Below are positions 1 to 6,737 of a stretch of DNA of 7,815 nt, piece after piece; position 1 is the stretch's first letter, and every line of letters begins with the position of its first letter. A program made the translations under genes and the position numbers. The DNA is taken from NCBI GenBank assembly GCA_021205005.1, contig JAJPYK010000256.1, forward strand, positions 1 through 7,815, written 5' to 3'. Under the pieces are notes generated by a model, which saw nothing but the letters and a program-made list of their open reading frames with translations, had not been told where the DNA came from and made no database searches. The stretch comes from Paraprevotella sp. Lineage in GTDB: Bacteria > Bacteroidota > Bacteroidia > Bacteroidales > Bacteroidaceae.

Positions 1-81
1 AAGTTTCTGATTATTACTTTTTCAAAGTGCTTTTTGAATTATGACACACCCTCGTAGAATAAGAAAGAATCTTTATGCATC

Positions 82-148
82 CGTTTCTCCGAAAACGCAG
101 TCGGGCCTTTGGATATCGGCCGGGAAGTGTTTCCGTTTCGGGAGAACG
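82..148 (-). terminator. Candidate terminator hairpin after the S46 peptidase gene
   Basis: This is an imperfect inverted repeat immediately after the peptidase stop codon (149-151). The outer arms, 82-97 and 134-148, pair over about 13 bases with single-base bulges. An inner GGCC/GGCC pairing (104-107 with 118-121) lies inside the loop. Read on the minus strand, the sequence after the stem is only moderately T-rich, with no clean T run, so a classical intrinsic terminator is not proven. Its position directly behind the stop codon is the main argument. It could instead be an RNA-stabilising 3' structure. Confidence 0.4.
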
Positions 149-2312
149 TTATTGCGCATTGATTTCTTTGATCAGACGTTCGGCTCCTCCCCAACGGTCA
201 ATGATGTACAGCACGTAGCGGATATCTACGCCGATGCAACGGGTCAGATCCTGAGTGTAACTGATGTCATTGCTCATGGCGTCCCAGTTTCCGTCGAAGG
301 CCAGGCCGATGAGTTCTCCTTTTCCGTTAAACATCGGGCTTCCGGAATTTCCTCCGGTAATGTCGTTGTTGGTCAGGAAACAGAGCTGCATTTCATTGCT
401 CGCCTTATCTTTATATGGTCCGAAGTCGCCTTTTTCAAACAGATCTTTGATATTCGGTTCCAGTTTATATTCTTCTATGGTGTTGCTTTGGGCCACTTTG
501 TCCAACAGACTCGGCATGGTGGTGAAAAAGTTCTGGAGTCCTGTCGTACTGGTGTCATCATCGACGAAACCGTAGCTCAACCGCATGGTGAAGTTGGCAT
601 CGGAATAGTGCGGTTGATCCATTTCCATTTCCAATATGGCTTTGCAGAGCAAACGTTCGTTTTCGGCGATGTCCAAGCTGTACGGAGTGATCTCATCGGA
701 TTTTTTTTGCCAAGGGTCGTCACGCTTTTCAGCATGTTCAGGGCCATGTCCTTTTCGAGTTGTTCTTTTTCGTAAGTGCGGTTGATGCAGTTCGTGTCGG
801 CCAGCAAGGTTTGTTTGAACATAGCTTCCACGTAAGCGCGGCAGTCGTTATGATAGTCCTTTTCTATGGTTTGATAGAAGTCGGGCAAATATTCCGGTTT
901 CACTTGCTTGGCGTAATTTTCGATCAATGCCGTCATAGTTTCCTTGTCCACCTCTTGATCCCAGTCCTTGTATTGCTGACGCAGGCGGTTCTGCCACGAA
1001 GCCTTCGAGGCGTCGTCTTTCACTTCTTGCATATTATTGAAGTAGGAAGCAATGCGTATCAAGTCCGGTCCTCCGAGAAAAGACTCGATGATGAAATTAA
1101 GGGCATAATATCCGTTCTTGCGTGCCGAGTAAGCTTTTTCGAGAGAGGGCATTATGTTTCCGAATTCTGCCAGACGTTTCGGGTCTTGTTTGCCCATTCA
1201 GCGATGCGTTGCTCTTGTTTCTTCTTCTCTTCTACTACGTTCAGTTCCTTCAGAGCCTTGTTCATGCCGATGCTGTTCTTCCAATAGTTTGCGCTGTTGG
1301 CATATTTGGATGAATATTGGAGACGTATTTTCGGATCGCTATCCATCCACTTTTTCCAGACGTCCTGCTTTACGCCGCGTACATTGATGCGGGATTCATT
1401 GGTGGTTTCCATCCGTTCCACAATGCCGTAAGAGGACAGATAACGGTTGGTTCGTCCGGGATAACCGATCGTCATGCAGTAATCGCCCTTCTTATATCCG
1501 TCCAGTGACACTTGTGCATATAGCTTTACCTTCATCGGCTGATTGTCGGCGCTGTATTCGGCGGGTTTGTTATTCTTGTCGGTGTAGATACGGAACACGC
1601 TGAAGTCACAAGTTTGGCGCGGCCACATCCAGTTGTCTGTCTCGCCACCGAACTTACCTAAGCTTTGGGGCGGAGCGAATACCAATCGTATGTCGTCATA
1701 TTGTCTGTACAGATTGATGTAGAACGCATTTCCGGTGTAGTAGGGACTGACTTCGCACACCAGATCCGGATATTTCTTTGTGTATTCGTTTTCGATGGAC
1801 GAGCAGATGGAATCCACGAAGCTCGAACGCATCTTCTCTTTGGTGCTCTGGTCTTGTCCGGACATGGCTCCGGCGTGCTGTTTGTAATATTTGTCCAGTG
1901 CCTTTTCCACTCGCCTGCTTACGTCCTCCGTACGCCGCAGGATCTTGACGAAAAGTCCCTTGGCCGGCAGCTCTTCGGCTTGCGTTTGAGCGACGAAACC
2001 GTTTTTCAGGATGTCGTTCTCAGGCGTAGCTAACGACTGTATGCTGGCAAAACCGCAATGGTGGTTCGTGACGACCAAGCCGTCGGGCGAGACGATTACG
2101 CCGGAGCAGAAGTCTCCGAAATCCACTACGGCGTATTTCAATGCCGTGCCTTTTGTGTTATACAATTCTTTTTTGCTCATTTGCAATCCCAAGCTTTTCA
2201 TGATTTTCATACTCTTGGGCGAAATGCGGTTGAGCATCCACATTCCTTCGTCAGCCCTTATGCCGCTGAAGCAACAGGCTAAGATCAATAAAGTTAAAAT
2301 TTTCTTTTTCAT
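149..2312 (-). pseudogene. S46 family dipeptidyl-peptidase (DPP7 type), split by two -1 frameshifts
   Basis: S46 serine peptidases are exported enzymes that remove dipeptides from peptide N-termini, feeding amino-acid uptake in Bacteroidetes. The product begins with a signal peptide (Lys-rich start, hydrophobic 5-17, likely cleavage after Ala20; an LAC at 11-13 leaves a lipoprotein signal possible). The chymotrypsin-like triad is visible: His85 in TNHHCGF, Asp226 in GGETDNWMWPR, and the serine of GGNSGSP, about residue 657 after repair. The residue 18 after that serine is Gly; in the family this position is Gly in DPP7 (hydrophobic P1) and Arg in DPP11 (acidic P1), so DPP7-like specificity is inferred. 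The reading frame moves by -1 near 1189-1191 and again between 701 and 729. Restoring one base at each site gives about 721 residues, the normal family length, with continuous similarity. It follows the flippase by 59 bases. Young pseudogene or sequence error; I cannot tell which. Confidence 0.88.
701..708 (-). other. A8 tract (T8 on plus strand), likely site of the second peptidase frameshift
   Basis: On the coding strand this is eight A in a row, read as AAA AAA AAT in the upstream frame. The downstream frame of the peptidase (DEITPYSLDIAENERLL and onward to the catalytic serine) is one base back. One extra A would rejoin the frames. The context A AAA AAT also fits the X XXY YYZ heptamer for -1 ribosomal slippage, and runs of this length can cause RNA polymerase slippage. 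Because both frames are open through the neighbouring 709-729, the exact shift point could also be the A4 run at 726-729. Confidence 0.55.
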
Positions 2313-2371
2313 ATGGATTTATCAATTGAATAATGGTTCAGGGTCAGATCCGTTTTTTCGATCCTGTCGGT

Positions 2372-3871
2372 TCAGTATTTCCTGAAATATTTGCCGATGA
2401 CTGGCAAGCTGCGCAGCGGCAGGTCGTGTTTCAGGATGTGGCCGATGAATAAGAGGATGAGTATCGTATTGAATCCCAACCTCATCCATGTGGGCCACGT
2501 GGAAGGCATGAAAGCCATGAGGGCATAAAAGAAACCGGCGATGAGTACATAGATGCCGATACTTTTCAAAGGGTAGTCGATAGGATTTTTTTTCTGTCCT
2601 ACAAAATAAGAGAGGAGCATAGACGTGGCATAGCCGGCAAAGCCTCCCCAGGCGCAAGCCATATAACTGTATTTGGGGATGAACAGGATGTTCACGGCGA
2701 AAAGCACGAAGCAGCCGGCGGCGGAGAACCACGCGCCCCAGATGGTCTTGTCGATGAGTTTGTACCAGAAGGAGAGATTGAAATAGATACCCATCATGAT
2801 TTCCGCCGCCATGACGATGGGGACGACACGAAGTCCCGGCCAATAGTCGGGTGCGATGATACGTTTCAGGACGTCCATATAGCCGATGACGCACAGATAG
2901 GCCAGCAAGGTGAAAATGACGAAATACTTCATGACCGTGGCATACGTCTGTCCGCTGTTTTTGTCCTTGGCCTTGCCGAACACGAACGGTTCGTAAGCGT
3001 AGCGGAAAGCCTGCGTGATCATGGCCATAATCATGGCTATTTTGACACAAGCGCCGTAAATGCTCAGTTCCGACTTCCCCGCTTCCGTATCGCCGTATAC
3101 CAGAGGGAAGATGATTTTGTCTACGGTCTGGTTCAGGATGCCCGCGATGCCCAAGAGCAAGATCGGCCAACTGTACTTGAGCATGCGTTTCATCAGTTCG
3201 GTATCGAAGTGATATTTGAAACCGGTCAGTTCGGGAATGAAAAACAGCATGACGATCGAGGTACAGACGATATTGAGGATGAAAGCATAACCCGGTCCTA
3301 CCCCCGGACTGTAAATCAGGCCGATGACATCGGGATGACGGGTATATAATGCCGGAAGTACTACGAAATATAAGATGTTGAGCGCGATGTTGAGCACGAT
3401 GAACAGCATCTTCAGGACAAAGAACTTGATGGGGCGGTGCTGATAGCGCAGCCAGGCGAACGGAATGGCCTGGAACGCGTCCAACGCCACGTTTACGGCC
3501 ATGATGCCCACGTACTCCGGATGGTTGGCATATCCTATGGCGCCGGATATGGGATGGAGGAAGACCAGGACGATGACGGCGAAGCACAAGGCAATGCCGC
3601 CCACCATCGTCAGAGTGGTGCTGTATACGGTCTGCGGGTTTTCCTCCGGTTTATTGGCAAAACGGAAAAGCGTAGTTTCCATACCGAATGTGAGAATGAC
3701 CATCAGCAAAGCCACATAAGCGTAAATGTTGGTCACGATGCCATATCCCCCGCTTTCAACGGTCATTTTTGCCGTATAAAGCGGAACCAGCAGATAGTTT
3801 AGGAATTTGCCGATAATACTGCTTAGTCCATAGATGGCGGTATCTTTTACTACCGATTTCAATTCAGCCAT
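2372..3871 (-). CDS. Polysaccharide/lipid-linked oligosaccharide flippase (Wzx/PST-like, MOP superfamily)
   Basis: This 499-residue integral inner-membrane protein resembles the PST/RfbX branch of the MOP exporter superfamily, which flips lipid-linked glycans from the cytoplasmic to the periplasmic face. About 14 hydrophobic segments can be counted, near residues 11-32, 43-63, 86-108, 120-140 and then at regular spacing to the C-terminus, the number usual for this family. The N-terminal pattern KDTAIYGLSSIIGKFLNYLL followed by VPLYT and FGMETTLFRF is typical of Bacteroidetes members. No glycosyltransferase or capsule gene is adjacent, so the substrate cannot be named; this is a stand-alone flippase and not part of a visible glycan cluster. 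The start follows the upstream stop by 17 bases, with an A-rich leader and no Shine-Dalgarno, so cotranscription with the SpmAB-like gene is likely. The family call is firm; the transported molecule is unknown. Confidence 0.85.
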   Translation of the reverse strand: MAELKSVVKDTAIYGLSSIIGKFLNYLLVPLYTAKMTVESGGYGIVTNIYAYVALLMVILTFGMETTLFRFANKPEENPQTVYSTTLTMVGGIALCFAVIVLVFLHPISGAIGYANHPEYVGIMAVNVALDAFQAIPFAWLRYQHRPIKFFVLKMLFIVLNIALNILYFVVLPALYTRHPDVIGLIYSPGVGPGYAFILNIVCTSIVMLFFIPELTGFKYHFDTELMKRMLKYSWPILLLGIAGILNQTVDKIIFPLVYGDTEAGKSELSIYGACVKIAMIMAMITQAFRYAYEPFVFGKAKDKNSGQTYATVMKYFVIFTLLAYLCVIGYMDVLKRIIAPDYWPGLRVVPIVMAAEIMMGIYFNLSFWYKLIDKTIWGAWFSAAGCFVLFAVNILFIPKYSYMACAWGGFAGYATSMLLSYFVGQKKNPIDYPLKSIGIYVLIAGFFYALMAFMPSTWPTWMRLGFNTILILLFIGHILKHDLPLRSLPVIGKYFRKY

Positions 3872-3888
3872 ATTGTTGTATTGTTATT

Positions 3889-5124
3889 TTATATTCTGAA
3901 AAAAAAGTAAGCCACGGCAATGGCTGCGATGACGCCGCCCAAGTCGGCCAGAAGACCGCAAGGGACGGCATGGCGCGTATTTTTTATGCCCACGCTGCCG
4001 AAATATACCGCCAAAATATAGAATGTGGTATCGGTGGAACCTTGGAAAATGCAGCTCAACCGTCCCACGAACGAGTCGGCCCCATAGGTCTTCATGGCGT
4101 CCACCATCATGCCCCGCGCCCCGCTGCCGCTTAGCGGTTTCATCAGAGCAGTGGGCAACGCTTCCACAAAATCGGCATTGCCTCCGCATGCCTTGACGAG
4201 GCCGGCTATACTGTCGGTAAGCAGGTTCATCGCGCCGGACGCACGGAATACCCCGATGGATACCAAAATGGCCACCAGGTAAGGGATAATGCGTACGGCG
4301 GTGGAAAAGCCTTCTTTCGCTCCTTCGATGAAAGCGTCGTACACATTGATGCGTTTACACACTCCGGCGACGATGAAAGCTATGATGATGCAGAACAGCA
4401 GGATATTGGCAATGGTCGTACTCCACAGGTTCATGTCGTCTTTGTCCAACCGGCTGAATCCCCACACGATGGCGGCCACTACGGCGCAAGCTCCTCCCAG
4501 CATCAACAAGAGACCGCGGTCCAGCAAGTTGATACGTTGGTAAAGGCAGGTCACGACGATACCCACTAAAGTGGAAACGAAAGTGACCAACAGGATGGGA
4601 ATGAAAATGTCGGTGGGCTGCGTTGCGCCCATCTGTGCGCGATAGACCATGATGGCCACCGGGATGAGCGTCAATCCCGAGGTGTTCAATACGAGAAACA
4701 TGATCATCGGATTCGTAGCCGTGTCTTTATGCGGGTTCAGTTCCTGCAACTCCTCCATCGCTTTCATGCCGAGCGGCGTGGCTGCATTGTCCAGGCCCAG
4801 CATGTTTGCCGAGATATTCATGAAAATGTTGCCGATGACGGGATGGTTTTTCGGGATGTCGGGAAAAAGTTTGCAAAACAGCGGGCTGAGGCCTTTAGCC
4901 AGCCAATTGACCAATCCGCCCTTTTCGCCTATTTTCATAATGCCCATCCACAGCGAGAGTACGCCTGTCAGTCCCAAGGATATTTCGAAAGCGGTTTTGG
5001 CCGAATCGAAAGTGGAGTTCATGATGGCGGGAAACACACTGATATCGCCTGCAAAGATCAGTTTGCCTGTCGCGATCAGGAATGCGATGCCGAAAAAAGC
5101 CACCCAAATATAGTTTAGAACCAT
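3889..5124 (-). CDS. Fused SpmA-SpmB-like membrane protein (nucleoside recognition/Gate domains)
   Basis: This 411-residue multi-pass membrane protein joins two halves that are separate proteins in Bacillus. Residues 1 to about 197 match SpmA-type sequence (SLGLTGVLSLWMGIMKIGEKGG, NISANMLGLDNAATPLG and the NPMIMFLVLNTS region). Residues from about 260 match SpmB (EGAKEGFSTAVRIIPYLVA, RASGAM, MKPLSGSGARG, FQGSTDTTFYILAVYFGSVG, and a C-terminal LLADLGGVIAA). Two extra hydrophobic segments, about 203-222 and 237-256, link the halves. In Bacillus, SpmA and SpmB are needed for spore core dehydration, but the biochemical activity is unsettled and this lineage does not form spores, so the role here is unknown; small-molecule transport across the inner membrane is a guess from the Gate domain. 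It is the first gene of the minus-strand group and has its own TAACTTTG promoter box upstream. The start ATG fits the first transmembrane segment. Confidence 0.88.
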   Translation of the reverse strand: MVLNYIWVAFFGIAFLIATGKLIFAGDISVFPAIMNSTFDSAKTAFEISLGLTGVLSLWMGIMKIGEKGGLVNWLAKGLSPLFCKLFPDIPKNHPVIGNIFMNISANMLGLDNAATPLGMKAMEELQELNPHKDTATNPMIMFLVLNTSGLTLIPVAIMVYRAQMGATQPTDIFIPILLVTFVSTLVGIVVTCLYQRINLLDRGLLLMLGGACAVVAAIVWGFSRLDKDDMNLWSTTIANILLFCIIIAFIVAGVCKRINVYDAFIEGAKEGFSTAVRIIPYLVAILVSIGVFRASGAMNLLTDSIAGLVKACGGNADFVEALPTALMKPLSGSGARGMMVDAMKTYGADSFVGRLSCIFQGSTDTTFYILAVYFGSVGIKNTRHAVPCGLLADLGGVIAAIAVAYFFFRI

Positions 5125-5153
5125 AGAAAATCCTTGTTACCGTGATTGCGCGA

Positions 5154-5161
5154 CAAAGTTA
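5154..5161 (-). promoter_or_regulatory. Bacteroidetes -7 promoter box for the SpmAB-flippase-peptidase group
   Basis: Read on the minus strand this is TAACTTTG, a perfect match to the Bacteroides -7 consensus TAnnTTTG. It lies 29 bases before the start codon at 5124, giving a predicted 5' leader of about 25 bases. No good TTTG -33 element is present at the usual spacing of about 20 bases. It is therefore a strong -7 box with a weak upstream element. The call rests on motif match and position. Confidence 0.6.
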
Positions 5162-5204
5162 CATGAAAAATAGAATGCTTGCCCGTTTTGTGCCTAAAAG
5201 ATGC

Positions 5205-5212
5205 TATCTTTG
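5205..5212 (+). promoter_or_regulatory. Bacteroidetes -7 promoter box for the ruvB operon
   Basis: TATCTTTG is a perfect match to TAnnTTTG. It ends four bases before the first ATG of ruvB (5217), so transcription is predicted to begin at or next to the start codon. A TTTG at 5187-5190 lies upstream, but its 14-base spacer is shorter than the roughly 20 usually seen; a CTTG at 5178-5181 gives 23. This box also argues against the longer in-frame start at 5142, which would lie upstream of the promoter. Confidence 0.6.
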
Positions 5213-5216
5213 CGCG

Positions 5217-6254
5217 ATGATGGAAGAAGATTTTGATATACGCCAATCTCAAAGTTCATCCGCGGAACGCGAATTTGAAAATGCCTTGCGTCCGCTTCAG
5301 TTCGGAGATTTCAGCGGACAACTTAAAGTGGTGGAGAACCTGAAAGTTTTTGTCGAGGCGGCCAAATATAGAGGAGAGCCGCTCGACCATACCTTGTTGC
5401 ACGGTCCGCCGGGATTGGGCAAGACCACGCTGAGCAATATCATAGCCAATGAGTTGGGCGTGGGCTTCAAAGTCACCTCGGGACCGGTGTTGGACAAGCC
5501 CGGCGATCTGGCCGGCATTCTGACTTCATTGGAGCCCAACGATGTCCTTTTCATCGATGAAATCCACCGTTTGAGCCCGGTGGTGGAGGAATATCTCTAT
5601 TCGGCGATGGAAGATTACCGCATCGACATCATGATCGACAAGGGTCCTTCGGCGCGGAGCATCCAGCTCGATTTGAATCCGTTTACTTTGGTGGGGGCCA
5701 CTACGCGCAGCGGCTTGCTGACTGCGCCTTTGCGGGCCCGCTTCGGCATCAACCTGCATCTGGAATATTACGATGCGGAGGTGCTTTCGCGCATCGTGGA
5801 GCGTTCGGCCCGTATCCTGTCCGTGCCGGTGGAGCATGATGCGGCGATGGAGATTGCCGGACGCAGCCGCGGCACGCCCCGTATCGCCAACGCTCTGCTG
5901 CGCCGCGTGCGCGATTTTGCCCAGGTGCGCGGAACAGGTCGTGTGGATATGGCCATTGCCAGTTATGCCTTGGAGGCTCTGAACATCGACCGTTACGGGT
6001 TGGATGAGATAGATAATAAAATCCTGCTCACCATTATCGACAAATTCAAGGGAGGTCCGGTGGGCATTACGACCATAGCCACGGCCATCGGCGAAGATGC
6101 CGGTACGGTGGAAGAGGTTTACGAACCGTTCCTGATCAAAGAGGGGTTCATCAAACGTACGCCGCGCGGACGAGAAGTGACCGAACTGGCCTACAAACAT
6201 TTGGGGCGCAACCGTTTCACGACGGAGATGCAAGGCCGTTTGTTCGACGATTAA
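5217..6254 (+). CDS. ruvB: Holliday junction branch migration ATPase RuvB
   Basis: RuvB forms hexameric rings that, with RuvA, pump DNA through Holliday junctions during recombinational repair. From the ATG at 5217 the product is 345 residues, the usual length. Visible motifs in order: Walker A GPPGLGKT (63-70), Walker B LFIDEIH (111-117), the RuvB-specific segment [20 protein letters not shown] (120-139), sensor 1 GATTR (160-164), the arginine-finger region PLRARFG (171-177), sensor 2 [12 protein letters not shown] (219-230), and a C-terminal winged helix with KRTPRGRE (313-320). The frame is open back to 5142, but the added 25 residues are not RuvB-like and lie across the promoter, while MEEDFDIR is the typical Bacteroidetes N-terminus. 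ATG 5220 is an equally possible start. No ruvA or ruvC is nearby. It leads an apparent operon with ybeY, 22 bases downstream. Confidence 0.97.
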   Translation: MMEEDFDIRQSQSSSAEREFENALRPLQFGDFSGQLKVVENLKVFVEAAKYRGEPLDHTLLHGPPGLGKTTLSNIIANELGVGFKVTSGPVLDKPGDLAGILTSLEPNDVLFIDEIHRLSPVVEEYLYSAMEDYRIDIMIDKGPSARSIQLDLNPFTLVGATTRSGLLTAPLRARFGINLHLEYYDAEVLSRIVERSARILSVPVEHDAAMEIAGRSRGTPRIANALLRRVRDFAQVRGTGRVDMAIASYALEALNIDRYGLDEIDNKILLTIIDKFKGGPVGITTIATAIGEDAGTVEEVYEPFLIKEGFIKRTPRGREVTELAYKHLGRNRFTTEMQGRLFDD

Positions 6255-6276
6255 GACAGCAAAAAGAGAATAGAAT

Positions 6277-6705
6277 ATGGTGACTTATAATGTAGACGGC
6301 GTGAAAATGCCTAAGATCAAGAAACGCGAGAATACGGAATGGATCAAGACCGTGGCTGCCGGTTACGGTAAAAAGGTCGGTGAAATCGCCTATATTTTTG
6401 TGAACGACGAAAAGATTCTCGAAGTGAACCGGCAATATTTGCAGCATGATTACTATACGGACATCATTACCTTTGACTATTGCGAGGGGGATGTGATTTC
6501 CGGAGATCTTTTCATCAGTCTTGATACGGTGCGTACCAATGCCGAACAGGTGGGTGCCACTTACGAGCAAGAACTGAATCGCGTCATCATCCACGGCATT
6601 CTGCATTTATGCGGAATCAATGACAAAGGCCCCGGCGAGCGCGAAATCATGGAAGCCGCCGAAGATAAAGCGTTGGCCTTGCATCCGTCGGCCGCTTCGA
6701 AATGA
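6277..6705 (+). CDS. ybeY: Endoribonuclease/rRNA maturation factor YbeY
   Basis: YbeY is a cytoplasmic metal-dependent protein of the UPF0054 family that acts in 16S rRNA 3' maturation and ribosome quality control. The 142-residue product shows the family pattern: NRQYLQHDYYTDIITFDY (51-68, equivalent to the NxxYRxxDxPTDVLSF region), GDLFIS (76-81), and the metal site HGILHLCGIND (106-116). The classical site has three histidines at H-x3-H-x5-H. Here His106 and His110 are present but the third position is Asp116, a form I associate with Bacteroidetes homologues, so it need not be inactive. It starts 22 bases after ruvB, with a purine-rich AAAAAGAGAA about 10 bases upstream, and its stop overlaps an ATG in an ATGA arrangement. 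The spacing supports cotranscription with ruvB and the downstream phosphodiesterase. Confidence 0.95.
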   Translation: MVTYNVDGVKMPKIKKRENTEWIKTVAAGYGKKVGEIAYIFVNDEKILEVNRQYLQHDYYTDIITFDYCEGDVISGDLFISLDTVRTNAEQVGATYEQELNRVIIHGILHLCGINDKGPGEREIMEAAEDKALALHPSAASK

Positions 6706-6737
6706 TTTGCTTTCTTGAGAAGAGAACGATCCTGAAT

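Noticed and set aside
1..81. Possible gene end, small RNA or terminator at the left edge
   Set aside because: Only a 6-base stem (TTCAAA/TTTGAA at 21-38) and AT-rich sequence are visible, with no T run, coding frame or recognisable RNA.
41..775. A 244-codon plus-strand open frame opposite the end of the peptidase gene
   Set aside because: It is antisense to conserved peptidase sequence including the GGNSGSP motif, and its translation resembles no protein family. It is a shadow of the real gene.
2313..2371. Possible separate promoter or terminator between flippase and peptidase genes
   Set aside because: No TAnnTTTG box is present on the minus strand, and the GGATC repeats flanking a run of A are direct rather than inverted, so no stem-loop or promoter can be supported.
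2322..3587. A 421-codon minus-strand open frame, rich in Arg and His, overlapping the flippase gene
   Set aside because: It lies in an alternative frame of the flippase on the same strand, has low-complexity Arg/His/Pro composition and no recognisable motif, while the other frame encodes a clear 14-segment membrane protein. It is a by-product of GC-rich codon use.
5142..5216. N-terminal 25-codon extension of ruvB from the ATG at 5142
   Set aside because: The extension is not RuvB-like, spans the predicted promoter box, and the Bacteroidetes RuvB N-terminus matches the start at 5217/5220.
5526..6233. A 235-codon minus-strand open frame opposite ruvB
   Set aside because: It is fully antisense to a highly conserved gene, His/Arg-rich, with no domain signature and no promoter or start context.
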